Shown: in pieces, positions 1-10,027 of the stretch
Position numbering within the stretch: position 1 is the first letter of the stretch
How the letters are laid out: each line of letters begins with the position of its first letter
Assembly: GCA_051294375.1 (NCBI GenBank)
Contig: CM119265.1
Span: 20,464,672 to 20,528,671, forward strand
Origin: Paraspadella gotoi
Lineage: Eukaryota > Chaetognatha
DNA length: 64,000 bases
Direction: 5' to 3'
Notes under the pieces: model-generated
Databases searched by the model: none
What the model saw: the letters and a program-made list of their open reading frames with translations, nothing else
What the model was told of the DNA's origin: nothing
Program-made: the position numbers and the translations under genes

Positions 1-2
1 GA

Positions 3-313
3 GGAGAAAAGGGAGTTGGAGCGAAGCCCTCGACTAAGAACGCGACCAACTTCGTCGAGAGCTCCGCCGAAGACTCCGCACCGAACGACGTCAACGTTTC
101 CGGCAGACGGCGTCGCGGCGGACGCGGCGAAGGAGGCGGCGTCAGCGGCAGCGACGGCAATACTTCCGGGAGTGGATCCGGAAGCGGATCCGGAAGCGGA
201 TCCGGAAGCGGATCAGGAAGCAGTGGGAGTGGCAAAGGAGGCAAGGCAGGGAAGAGCTCGAAGAAGAACAGAAACATAAATCGAGTTGGGAGCAACGAAG
301 GTTGGGACGAGGG

Positions 314-323
<10 letters not shown>
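3..323 (+). CDS. Partial 3' exon, RG/GS-rich protein (unrecognised)
   Basis: The frame starting at base 3 is open from the window edge to TGA at 321-323 (106 codons), so the 5' part lies outside the window. The residues run from a mixed Ser/Asn/Glu stretch through an RRRRGGRG block, then a Gly-Ser repeat made of GGATCCGGAAGC units (about 170-225), then a Lys-rich KKNRNINR segment and the tail VGSNEGWDEGID. RGG blocks plus Gly-Ser linkers are typical of RNA-binding or RNP-granule proteins, but no globular domain is visible, so function is not assigned. A GT after GAAG (299-300) could act as a donor that skips the stop, but it would be atypical (GTTGGG). It may belong to the same gene as the exons at 820-959 and 1546-2123. 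Confidence 0.45.

Positions 324-370
<47 letters not shown>
315..370. repeat. (GATT)n microsatellite
   Basis: About 14 nearly perfect ATTG/GATT units. The stop codon of the preceding frame lies at its edge. Confidence 0.95.
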
Positions 371-373
<3 letters not shown>

Positions 374-819
374 AATTGATCAACTAGTTTATCGAAGTTA
401 AAACTGAGCTCCTCGATCCATCGAACCCATTTACAGATGACCTTCGTCGACTCGTTTCGACTGGAATCAACACCGAATTGAACCGGTGACTGATCGATGC
501 TTTTTTTGATTCACGATATGGAAAATCAATACGAGACATTCTTTATGTTGAAAAATATTATTTGTATTTTATAGTCGTCATCGTTAAAATTATCTAATTT
601 AGAAGAACTTTGCCTAATTCTTTGGTTGACGCATTAATTCTCGTAATCTTGATTCAGTTTGGCTTTTACAAGAGAATTGGCTATGCTCGATTATTTTCAA
701 TAATGCGTTTTAGTTCGTAATTTTAAGAAAGTCTTATTTTTTCCGAAATAGAAAAATGTATTAGTTGCCACGTCAAAAGTAAACTCACCCGACAAACGAT
801 TGCATCGCCCGCCACTCAG
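371..819. other. AT-rich non-coding stretch
   Basis: AT-rich with no long frame. It would be intron or 3' flank. It ends in a pyrimidine/AG boundary (CCACTCAG) that can serve as an acceptor for the next exon. Confidence 0.5.
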
Positions 820-959
820 ATCTCTCAACGCGAATCCGAAGAGCGACAGTGGAAGTCAAACGACGACTACAACGACGACGACGTCGGCGACGGAAACGAC
901 GACGATGCCAACGCCGATTAAAGACAACAAGATCGCGGAAGTTTCCGTCGAGAAGAAAG
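820..959 (+). CDS. Putative internal exon, Thr-rich segment
   Basis: The exon begins after CCACTCAG. In one phase it reads SLNANPKSDSGSQ, a run of Thr, then PTPIKDNKIAEVSVEKK. It ends at AAAG|GTCAAG, a usable but non-consensus donor. The leftover G joins the AC that opens the exon at 1546 to make GAC, so EKK-D-AQSKRDDRL reads through in frame; this phase match is the main support. The Thr run is encoded by ACG triplets and could be a simple repeat rather than a selected sequence. Another phase gives an Asp/Asn-rich peptide that stops within the exon. Function unknown. Confidence 0.35.
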
Positions 960-986
960 GTCAAGGACGATGATCGTGTTCATTCG

Positions 987-1061
987 GTTGCTTCAGTTGC
1001 TTCAGTTGCTTCAGTTGCTTCAGCTGCTTCAGTTGCTTCAGTTGCTTCAGTTGCTTCAGTT
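987..1061. repeat. 9-bp minisatellite (GTTGCTTCA)n
   Basis: About eight tandem copies with one GCTGCTTCA variant. It lies in the presumed intron between 959 and 1546. A degraded version appears at about 3930-4000 inside the noisy second copy. Confidence 0.9.
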
Positions 1062-1080
1062 CAGTTTTCGCATCGTCATC

Positions 1081-1190
1081 GAGTTCCTCCGTAATCTCAT
1101 TTCCCTTTTGTCAACTTTTTATATATCTCTNNNNNNNNNNAGTTCCTCCGTAATCTTATTTCCCTTTTGTCAACTTTTTATACATCTCTT
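1081..1190. other. 10-N gap flanked by a 50-bp direct duplication
   Basis: Bases 1081-1130 and 1141-1190 are almost identical (start GAGTTCCTCCGTAATC or AGTTCCTCCGTAATC) and sit either side of ten Ns. This looks like two overlapping contig ends that were not merged, so the true locus probably has one copy. Confidence 0.85.
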
Positions 1191-1394
1191 TAATTATCTC
1201 GAGATTTCCCTCTCAGTTCGCCGATTCCCTCTTCTAAAGATTTCTTTCCAGCCATTTTGTTACATTGCCATTTTACCATTTCCCACTGTCATCTGGTAAT
1301 TTTCCCATTGTCATCTGGCCATTTCCTGCATTCAACTTGAAATTTGACTGTGTCATCTTAGGATTACTTACTATAGTCTTAGAGTTTCGTATCT

Positions 1395-1500
1395 GTCATC
1401 TTGTCATTTTTATTCGGTCATCTGGTCAATTCCATCCGTCATCTTGTCAATTCCATCCGTCATCTTGTCTATTTCCTTCTGTCATTTTGTCATCTCCCTT
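1395..1500. repeat. Degenerate 21-bp minisatellite
   Basis: Units built on GTCATCTTGTCAATTCCATC recur at about 1417, 1438 and 1459. Looser GTCATCTGG relatives extend back to about 1288. Confidence 0.75.
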
Positions 1501-1545
1501 ATCATGACATTGTCTTTCGTCATCGCATCGTCATCAAACTCTCAG

Positions 1546-2123
1546 ACGCTCAATCGAAACGCGACGATCGCCTCAATCGTCTTCGTCGCGTCACTTCCGG
1601 TTTCGTCGCCGTCGCCAACGTCCCGCCCACCGCGCCGCCTCCATCCGGCGCCAATTCCACCCATGGCGCCAATTCCAGCTCCGCAGCAGCGCCGTCNNNN
1701 NNNNNNNNNNNNNNNNNNNNNNNNNNNNNNNNNNNNNNNNNNNNNNNNNNNNNNNNNNNNNNNNNNNNNNNNNNNNNNNNNNNNNNNNNNNNNNNNNNNN
1801 NNNNNNNNNNNNNNNNNNNNNNNNNNNNNNNNNNNNNNNNNNNNNNNNNNNNNNNNNNNNNNNNNNNNNNNNNNNNNNNNNNNNNNNNNNNNNNNNNNNN
1901 NNNNNNNNNNNNNNTGAGAGGTTACGCCAACGCCGTCAACCATCGGGCCAACGGTGGACTCAAGGTTCACGGGCCTCCGGCGCCGCGGGGCGGCGGCGGG
2001 TACGGCGGCGGTGGCGGCGGTTACGGCGGTGGGCAGCCGAACGAGCGGCCGGGAATGAGGAGAGTCGTGTTTGGCAATAATCAGACGATCGATGTCCCGA
2101 ACTGGAGCGGGAGGAGAGCTTGA
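1546..2123 (+). CDS. Putative terminal exon, Gly-rich C-terminus (unrecognised)
   Basis: The exon opens after the acceptor AACTCTCAG with the second half of a GAC codon and runs to TGA at 2121-2123. Before the 218-bp gap (1697-1914) it reads DAQSKRDDRLNRLRRVTSG, then a Pro/Ala/Asn/Ser-rich stretch. After the gap it reads RGYANAVNHRANGG, a GGGGYGGGGGGYGGG block, then RRVVFGNNQTIDVPNWSGRR and stop. The Tyr-Gly-Gly block resembles prion-like or RNA-binding C-termini. Frame continuity depends on the gap estimate. A broken copy of the post-gap half is present at 5510-5712. Likely the C-terminus of an RNA-associated protein, but the family is not recognised. Confidence 0.45.
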
Positions 2124-2176
2124 TTGGAGCGGCGGAGTGGAGTTGAATGAAGTGGAGCAAAGCCGGGTGACAGAGA

Positions 2177-2463
2177 NNNNNNNNNNNNNNNNNNNNNNNN
2201 NNNNNNNNNNNNNNNNNNNNNNNNNNNNNNNNNNNNNNNNNNNNNNNNNNNNNNNNNNNNNNNNNNNNNNNNNNNNNNNNNNNNNNNNNNNNNNNNNNNN
2301 NNNNNNNNNNNNNNNNNNNNNNNNNNNNNNNNNNNNNNNNNNNNNNNNNNNNNNNNNNNNNNNNNNNNNNNNNNNNNNNNNNNNNNNNNNNNNNNNNNNN
2401 NNNNNNNNNNNNNNNNNNNNNNNNNNNNNNNNNNNNNNNNNNNNNNNNNNNNNNNNNNNNNNN
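2177..2463. other. Assembly gap (287 N), 3' flank of gene
   Basis: The gap follows a short AG-rich tail and is followed by (GA)n, then GGAAAAATAAACTCGTG, whose AATAAA at 2489-2494 is a plausible poly(A) signal. Bases 2495-2803 are non-coding and GTC/GTT-triplet-rich. Confidence 0.7.
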
Positions 2464-2803
2464 GAGAGAGAGAGAGAGAGATTGGAAAAATAAACTCGTG
2501 ATCGTGTTTCCTTCACGTGTTTCGAGCGAAAATCGTACAGGAAACGTGGCAGCTGTTAAGCGTCGTCGTTGTTGTTGTTGTCGTCGTCGTCGTCTTGGTG
2601 ACGTTTTTATTCTTCACGTACGTCATTCGGTCTGGCGTAGCGTGGCGTGGCGTGGCGTTCAATCGTCAACGAATTCGGAGAATGTAAATAAAAACAAACG
2701 GAAGGATCGTAAAAAAGGGGAAGGAGTCGTCGGGCGAAAGCAGCGAGGAGAAATGATTAAGTTAAGAGAAATTGAAAAGGGACTCGAATTAAAAGGAGAA
2801 GGG

Positions 2804-2828
2804 NNNNNNNNNNNNNNNNNNNNNNNNN
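2804..2828. other. 25-N gap
   Basis: One of six runs of exactly 25 Ns (also at 15147, 22179, 35607, 36882 and 56754). A fixed length implies a placeholder, not a measured gap. The sequence to its right repeats the sequence to its left. Confidence 0.95.
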
Positions 2829-5800
2829 CGAGGCGAGAGTGGAGAGAGAGACTCGGAAAAGATACAGCGAGAGACATATGCGAAGACTTTGGGGAACAAG
2901 CAACGAAGGTTGGGACGCAGGGGATATGATTGATCTGGTATTGTTTGTATGTCACAGGTATATGTGTGTTTTGATTCTGAATACTGGCGGATATAGAAGT
3001 TATGGGATTGACCGTACATATATTTTTATTAGTTTGATCGTGAGTTCTTGTAGGTGCATGTTGCGGTCATCTGAGAGTATCATCCATCTAGACACTATTT
3101 CCTTCGAGTTTTTTACAGGATTGAGACCTTGATCGACTCGTGTTTTTCGACAGAGGGTCACTATGGCCGTTTTACGCAGTGTATTATTATATTGGATATT
3201 CCGTGAGAGGGTTGCAGATCGTGCTTTGATTTATGTTTATTATATCTACTAAGTTTATAATTCATGTTCTATAGAGTGGATACGATTTTTTTTAGATGTT
3301 TGATTTTAGTATTTATAGTTCGTTTATTTCATTCTGGTTTATTATTCTTAGCATTTTTAAGAAAGAGGGCTTTTAGTCTTCACTTAATCTTCTTTTTGTG
3401 TTTGATGGTTCTTGTGCTCATTTTAATTCTACTTTGTATACATTTGTATTCAGTATGAGTTTGGCTTTTTTACTATGTAGACATTGGCTATGCTACGATT
3501 TTTATCTGTTTCTTATTTTCGGCGGTTTTATTTTACGTCATTTTATAGGAGAGTAGTTTCTTTTTCTCTTGAGAGAGTGATATGATGAAACTTGTGTACT
3601 ACAGGTTGCTCTCAGCTTCTATGCGCTAAGAGTACTCATCAGCCGACACGAGCTAGCCTGCCGAACTCACGAAGAATTGCATCACTCCGCGATATCCGAG
3701 AGGGACGACAGTGAGTCCACGACGAGCCCGGCAGGACGAACGACGCGCGAGCGAGGAGAAAACGAACGACGATGACGCCGAGACGATAGAGTTTTGGCGC
3801 GTTCGATTTGGGCCAGATTCAGTGACGGTACTTTATATAGATTCACGCGGAGGACAGATTTCCGTCAGGAGGTAGTGGTCTTTACCGAGGGACGATTGAA
3901 TCGCTTGTGATGTTACGTTTGTCCGACTGCTTGCTAGGTCAGTTTGCTTCAAGTCGTGCTTCAGTTGGCGATACGAGTTGCTTCAGTTGCTTGTTCGTAT
4001 GTTTTTGCTTTTAGTGTTTCATTTAGTTAGCTTCAGATATCTAGCTTCTTTTTCAAGTATTTGCTCATGTATCATATGCATCAGGCTGCTTCAGTTTCTC
4101 AGTTTTCCCGCATACGTGTCAATTGTGTGAGAGCTTCCTCCAGATATTTCTTCGTTATAACCATTGTTCGTCACACGTTTTTATATATCTCTTTTCATTG
4201 GCAATCAGGTTTCTCTCGTGGTCTGTGCTGCATTCCGCCGATGTCTAAGATTATCTTCTCCAGCCCATTTTTTGTTACATTTTAACTCTATTCGCCACTG
4301 GGTCGTCGTATGGATATGTTATTATACCTATTGTCATCTCATAGTATATCGTTCTTTTCGAGGTATCACTTATATATTTTGTCCTGGCTGGTCATCTTGA
4401 CTGATATATGTCATCGGAGTTTTCTGTTTATCTGGTCATCTTGTCTTTATACCTCGCGATCATATTTAAGTTATTCGGGGTGCAGTAGCATCTGGTCAGA
4501 GTTCCATGACCGATATCTTGTGCAATTCCAGTCCATAATCCATCTAGGATTGTTTATATCACTATCTATATGTTATAATCTGTGTCTTCTCCGCATTTAT
4601 AGTTTTCGGTGTATCTATTGATCTTCGTCATCCGAGGTGTGTGAGCTCAGATCATTCTACGTTTCACTCTCAGAATATAATCATGATAGCATATTGATTA
4701 ACTTTACTGAACTTACAATGATATATCGAGTACAACGGAGCGATATTCAGCCTTATTCGCTTCGGACAGTTACAGCGTCCTATTCAGAGGTTGTTCTGTC
4801 GGATGCTCAGTCGACCACGTCACCGTCCACCGACAGCTGGTAGACTCCGCTTTCTATCGGACTCCAATTTCCCCTGTCGGTGTGCGTAGGAGACCAAGTT
4901 ACAGCTCACTCTAACAGCGCCGTCGACCGTCTTGCAGCGTCAGTTAGTTCGGGGCGCATCTGGGGTTATTGAGAAGGTGCCCAAGAGGAGGAGGCCAGGT
5001 TTTTCGCCGATTCACGGGGGTTGGGCGGAGGGGAGGCGGAGGCTGCTGATATAGAAGCGTGTCCGAAGCATACGCCGCTTCCGCTCCGCGCGTTCGATAA
5101 TAGTCTCACAGCATATCAGCCTTGCACAGACAGAGACAGAACGATCGGACGATGATGGCATTTTGCAGGATATTTTTTACACTTGACTTCTATATCCAGG
5201 GCGACGCTTCTTATTCTGTTTAACAACGACTCCATCTATCGTTCTCATGTCTTCGTTTCCGATGAACCGTGAGATTTCGTTTCTCGTCCGCTCTTCGATA
5301 AATTCTTCATTCTTCTCGATTGAATGCCTACTTCCGCTTTCTCTCTTTCTCGCCGCGTGACCGGAAGGAGAGATGCTTCTCAGGAAGCAAGAGTCCAGAG
5401 AGTCTCAGCCGTACGTGCTGTAGAAGAAGTCAGAAGAGGTAGCGTCAGTAGATATGACATTCGCGGAGGATAGCAGAGTGACACGGAGACAGCGTTCCTC
5501 AGGGTAGCGCTAGCTTAGGGTACGCCAACGCCGGTCCCTGGGGGGGCCACGGTGGACGTCAGTTCACGGGGGCACTTACGCGGCGGCCGCGGGGGCGGCG
5601 GCGGTACGCGGCGGTGGCGGCGGTTACGGCGGTGGGCACCGAACGAGCGGCCGGGAATGAGAGTAGTCGTGGTTTGTGCATAATTCAGACGATCGTGTCC
5701 CGAACTAGGCAGAGGGGAGAAGGGTTAGATTGAGATTCAGAGAAGAGCGAAGAAGAGTGGAGTTGAATGAAGTGGAGCAGCCGGGTTACAGAAGAGAGGA

Positions 5801-6344
5801 GCGGTGAGAAGAGAGAGGAGTGGGCGGCAAGGTGGAAGCTAAATCGAGATACAAGCTGAAAATAAAATAGTGACTCATTGGAGATCAAACATTGTTGTTT
5901 CTTTTAGGGAGGGGAGGGGGGGGAGCACAGCGAGAGGGGAGGAGGGAGAGAGAGAGAGAGAGGAAGAAGAGAGAGAGAGAGAGAGAGATTGGAAAAATAA
6001 ACTCGTGATCGTGTTTCCTTCACGTGTTTCGAGCGGGAGGGACGATGACGGAGGAGGAGGCGTGGCAGCTGTTAAGGCGTCGTCCGTATATTGTCTGTGT
6101 GGTTCGTCGTCGTCGTCTTCGTGACGTTTTTTATTCTTTCACAAGTACGTCATTTCGGTCTGGGCGTAAGCGTGGCGCGGTGGCGTGGCGTCAATCGTCA
6201 CGATTACAGAGAATGTAAATAAACACGGAAGATGCGTAAAAAGGGGAGGAGGGGAGTCGTCGGGCGGCGAAAGCAGCGAGGAGAAAATGATTAAAGTTTA
6301 TTAGAGAAATTTGGAAAAGGGAGCTATTCTCGAAATATTAAAAG
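2829..6344. repeat. Noisy direct duplicate of about 220-2803
   Basis: Anchors in the same order: AGCAACGAAGGTTGGGACG (289 and 2900), GTTGCTTCAG units (987 and about 3975), the Gly-rich coding block (1975 and 5580), GTGGAGTTGAATGAAGTGGA (2137 and 5757), and AAACTCGTGATCGTGTTTCC (2492 and 6000). The second copy is full of single-base insertions and deletions and spans regions that are N in the first. No intact frame exists here. Confidence 0.85.
5510..5712 (+). pseudogene. Broken copy of the Gly-rich terminal exon
   Basis: Corresponds to about 1915-2123. The GGCGGCGGCGG and GGTTACGGCGGTGGGCA blocks and GAACGAGCGGCCGGGAATGA are preserved, but indels destroy the frame. More likely a low-accuracy read of the same exon than a second gene. 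Confidence 0.6.
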
Positions 6345-7060
6345 GGAGAAAAGGGGAAAAAAAAAGAAAAGATTAACGAAGAGAAGAAGAAAAAAAAAAG
6401 GTAAGAAGAAATGGCGTCAATGGCCAGAGATAAAATAGAGAGGGAGAAAGTGAAAAGTGAAAGAATCGGACGTGAAGGAGGAGATGAGGAGAGGGCGAGG
6501 GCGGAGGAGGGGAGGGAGAAGAGAGAGAGAGAGAAGAGAGGAAGAGAGAAAGAGAGAAGAAGAGAGAGAGAGAGAGACGTCGCGGACGGAACAGCTGCGG
6601 CTGCCGGTTTGGCTTGCGGCGGCGGCGGGGCGGGCGGATGGCGGCAGCGGCGGGGGCGGCGGGCTTTAATCATGGGATGTAGTTTCGAGTTTGATGAAAG
6701 GAACTGAATGAAATTAAGTGAACCGAAAACAGGCAAGATTCGCGTTGAAAGACGGACATGGGAAAACTAAGGGGAGGAGGGAGAGGGGGGGAGGAAAGAG
6801 GAGGGGATGGGCATGTGAGGGGTGAAAAGAAGCGGGAAGTTGGAGTTAGTTAAAACACTGCTAGGTACACCATCCGGGACGTTTTTTGGTTTTGTTTTCC
6901 GCCGAGGTCAGAAAACAAACTAAAACAAAACGTCAGTTTTACGTTTTGTTTATCGCCGAAAAAAAACCTTTTTAACGATTTGTCACAACTGGCCGAAGCT
7001 GGCCGCACTTACTCAAAGGCGCCTTAACTCCGACGCGGGTAAGTTTCCTTACCCTCTAGG
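6345..7060. other. Purine tract, GC-rich patch and unassigned sequence
   Basis: 6345-6580 is A/G low complexity; 6590-6672 is CpG-rich (GGCGGCGGCGGGG). At 6865-7030 a 54-codon open stretch with no start ends in TAA. No splice pair or homology supports a gene. Confidence 0.4.
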
Positions 7061-7198
7061 TCGAAGGAGGTAGGGTCAACGTTCACGAGACCCGCCGGCT
7101 AATTTCGAGGCGAAGTAAGTTTCTTGTTGAAACGACGAAACCAAACAAATCGTGAAAACGAAATCGAGAGACGAAAGGGAAAGTTTGATTAAAAGTGA

Positions 7199-7200
7199 CG

Positions 7201-7249
<49 letters not shown>

Positions 7250-7262
7250 CGACGACGACGAT
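7199..7262. repeat. (GAC)n trinucleotide repeat
   Basis: About 20 GAC units with two GAT variants. Other CGA/CGT-class tracts lie at 12074-12098, 23992-24017, 51494-51521, 56099-56128 and 58085-58120. Confidence 0.95.
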
Positions 7263-7313
7263 GACGACGATGGATCCGCGAGACACAATTAAGCGAAACA
7301 TTTTAAGTTTAAA

Positions 7314-7439
7314 ATGAAATTGACGGATCCACTCATCGTTTTCCTTCTTACGCTCACTTTCCTTTGTTGTCGTTGTCGTTTCGGAGTGATTGTCATAGTT
7401 TTGTCATTATTTTTCGTAGCTAATAATTATAATCGATAA
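7314..7439 (+). CDS. 41-aa ORF with signal-peptide-like start
   Basis: ATG at 7314, TAA at 7437-7439. The peptide begins MKLTDPLIVFLLTLTFLCC and continues with a second hydrophobic run, so it resembles a signal or membrane peptide. The DNA is AT-rich and Val/Leu codons are cheap here. No downstream exon was identified. Confidence 0.15.
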   Translation: MKLTDPLIVFLLTLTFLCCRCRFGVIVIVLSLFFVANNYNR

Positions 7440-7838
7440 ATAAGCTATCTTGCCCTTGACTTTGGACAGGCTATGGTGAGACCTCCATCTCATAGCGGAC
7501 CCTGAAAGGTTTCGATCAAGACTTTCCCACAGTCTAGTTTAGTAGAGTGCTTGGATTTGTTTTTGTCGTGCAAAAAAATAAATACAATACTGTAGGACAA
7601 TGTGAAAAATCATTGATCTGAACGAAACGGAATTCGAACTCGACATTGAGCTAAACTCCTAAGACAAACTGTTCTCTCTTCTGATGGAGCTGTTGTTGTC
7701 GTCTTCTTTTCCCGAGACCAAAAGCCAAAACCATCACCCAGAATCGTCGACGGAACCCGGAATCTTCCGCCCACAACATCACCAACTTCACTCACCATTA
7801 ATCACCACTTCTACACGTCGCCACTTTGGCAGAATATT

Positions 7839-7911
7839 CTCTCTCTCTCTCTCTCCTCTCATTTCTCTCTCTCTCTCTCTCTTCTCTCTCGGTCATCTCT
7901 CTCTCTCCTCT
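7839..7911. repeat. (CT)n microsatellite, interrupted
   Basis: Pyrimidine dinucleotide repeat with TCC interruptions. It follows 7684-7838, where both strands are open without a convincing gene. Confidence 0.9.
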
Positions 7912-8141
7912 GCAGCGATAGCGAGCGCGCCGGAAAAACACCATAAAATTTTTCCACCATGTTTTGTAAACACCATAACCCGTAACTAATCATAATAATT
8001 AATGCCATAATCCCGAGGGTTCGTCGAGTTACGGCCAAAACAGTTTACGAAGCCTCTTGTGTTTACGTAAGAAAAGATTTGAAGACGTCGCTGTGAGGGA
8101 CCGCGAATCCAGGAAACGATCTGTGTGTGGCCGCAGGACCC

Positions 8142-8155
8142 GTTGCCGTGGAGAC
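8142..8155 (+). promoter_or_regulatory. X-box-like site (RFX type)
   Basis: GTTGCCGTGGAGAC has one perfect X-box half site (GTTGCC), a 2-bp spacer and an imperfect second half. RFX factors bind such sites upstream of ciliary genes in animals. No gene start is seen nearby. Confidence 0.3.
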
Positions 8156-8348
8156 GGAAAAATCCCTTTAAAATTGTTTAAAAAAAGATATTTTTAAAAA
8201 ACAAAATTTATTTTTGTGTTACTTATTTTTTGTATATCAGTAATAGTGTCTCGTAAAATCTGTAAATTGTAAGTTTTAATAAACCTTGTCGATAAGAACG
8301 AGCAATTAATACAATTAGTAAGCATAACAATAAACAAATAAAAAATGA

Positions 8349-8392
8349 GCAACGCTGATGAAGGCTTGAATTGTAAGCCGAAACATGTCCTT
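8349..8392 (+). ncRNA. Hammerhead-ribozyme-like motif, Penelope-element type
   Basis: Core elements occur in order: CTGATGA (8355-8361), a 5-bp helix GGCTT/AAGCC with a 7-nt loop (8363-8379), GAAA (8380-8383), then ACATGTC (8383-8389). ACATGT is self-complementary, as in the short helix III of retroelement hammerheads that work as dimers, and GTC would be the cleavage triplet. There is one extra A (8362) between the core and helix II, and helix I is weak. A related motif lies on the other strand at 34121-34165, and both are followed by an AATAAA-like tail and ATCRTTGT. Inferred 3' remnant of a Penelope-like element; activity unproven. Confidence 0.5.
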
Positions 8393-8540
8393 TTTTCTAT
8401 GAAAAATAAAAAATCATTGTTGAAAACAAATTTCAAACTTTTTGTCAATAAAACAAAAAATTGTTCCAAAAACTCTTTTTTTCTTTTCTTTTCTTTTCTT
8501 TTCTTACTTCTTAAAAAGTAACGTTTTCTCTTCCTAGTCG

Positions 8541-8541
8541 T

Positions 8542-8577
<36 letters not shown>

Positions 8578-8581
8578 GTCT

Positions 8582-8624
<43 letters not shown>

Positions 8625-8812
8625 GCTTTCTCTCCTCACTTCTCTTCGCAGCGAAGCCATTAGGCGACGGGAGACATTAAAGAGATTTTTTTTCTCTGTG
8701 TCTCTGTCCGCTTTCCTCTCCTCTCTCTCACTCTCCCTCCTTCTCTTCTCTCCCTCTCTCTCTCTCTCTCCTCTCTCCTCTCTCCTCTCTCTCTCTCTCT
8801 TCCCTCTCCGTC
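8541..8812. repeat. (CT)n clusters
   Basis: Two blocks (8541-8627, 8700-8805) of CT repeats with CTCC and CGTC interruptions, separated by a short complex segment. A (TTTTC)n run precedes them at about 8478-8504. Confidence 0.9.
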
Positions 8813-9708
8813 ACGTGCTCAGGAAGCGATCACTCATAAAAGAGAGACTCGTTTTTTCTTTTATCTTGTCACGGGACGCGTCGCTTTTGGTGAATGGGGC
8901 TGTGAATGCGGCGACGACTGAGCGCCGTGAATGCGCCGCGTAATGTTTGCACGCGAGCGATCGCACGTGAAAACACCGCATGGCTGCACATAAAGGCGAG
9001 ACTAAAGACTTCGAGAAAAAAAAGAAAGCGTCATGTAGTTGCCAAAATAAAATAATATTTTGTAAATAGATATATAAGGATAAAAGAATAAAACAGGATT
9101 CAATGATATGGAATAATGGGCAATCTGTGATAAAGTGAATTTATTATCCTACTAGTTATTGTCACGTTAGTTTTGTTAAGCTTTTTTTTATTAACTCCTT
9201 TTATTCTCCCTTATTCTTCCAATCTGAATATCTTTCTATTTCTCTCTCTCTCTCTCTCTCTCTTAAAAGTTTTTCGTTCTCTCTCTCTCCTTCCACTTCT
9301 TTTTTTTCCTTTTCTCTTTTCTTCCTTCCTCACCCTTCCCACCTCCTCCTCCTTCTCCTCCTCCACTTCCTCCTCCTCCTCATCCTCCTCTACCTTGACG
9401 ACCGACGCGTTAACAGCGACGCAATCGTTGCCGGTTTTGATGTCCTCGTTTCCTGATGTGGTAGCGTGGGTGAGGGGGAAGGGGCGGACAAAAAGGCGCC
9501 GTGGATTGGCGATGTGGGGAGGGCGCTGTGGGTAACGAGAAGAGAGGTTATATATGTGGGTAGAGGGTTTAGATTTGGTGGTCTTGGTCCGTACAATTGC
9601 CATACGATTGCCTCTAATATTAATTATTAATAAACATAGAGATATCGTTGTTTTTTTAAATATATATTTTAATTTATGTGGCGATGAATGGTGAGAGAGG
9701 CCTCCAAT

Positions 9709-9784
9709 GGCCTGACAGCCCGACATCCTGACAGTCCGATGGCCTGACAGCCCGACAGCCTGACAGTCCGATGGCCTGACAGCC
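9709..9784. repeat. 32-bp minisatellite, 2.4 copies
   Basis: Units at 9709-9740 and 9741-9772 differ at one base, with a partial third to 9784. Each unit holds the sub-repeats GGCCTGACAGCC and CCTGACAGTCCGAT. Confidence 0.95.
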
Positions 9785-9902
9785 TCCGTCGCGACCCAAA
9801 AGTCTCCCACTTTCGGTTCCATCAAAATAACGAAAACCAAAACCAAAACAATGAACTTTTTTTCAAGTCTCAACAAAGACGGCGCTGGCGTTTTATTCCC
9901 CA

Positions 9903-9917
9903 TTTTCTTTTCTTTTT

Positions 9918-9949
<32 letters not shown>

Positions 9950-9955
9950 TTCTTT

Positions 9956-9986
<31 letters not shown>

Positions 9987-10027
9987 TTTCTTCTTTCTTC
10001 TTTCTTTCTTTCTTTTTTCTTTTTCTC
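9903..10027. repeat. (TTTC)n microsatellite
   Basis: Long TTTC tetranucleotide tract with TTTTTC and TTC interruptions. Long open frames across it on either strand are repeat-encoded. Confidence 0.95.

Noticed and set aside
3-323. FMR1/FXR-family C-terminus because of the RRRRGGRG block
   Set aside because: RGG blocks are common; no KH or Tudor domain is visible in the window.
7620-7660. tRNA-like GTTCGAATTCC B box on the - strand
   Set aside because: No A box at the right distance and no cloverleaf could be drawn.
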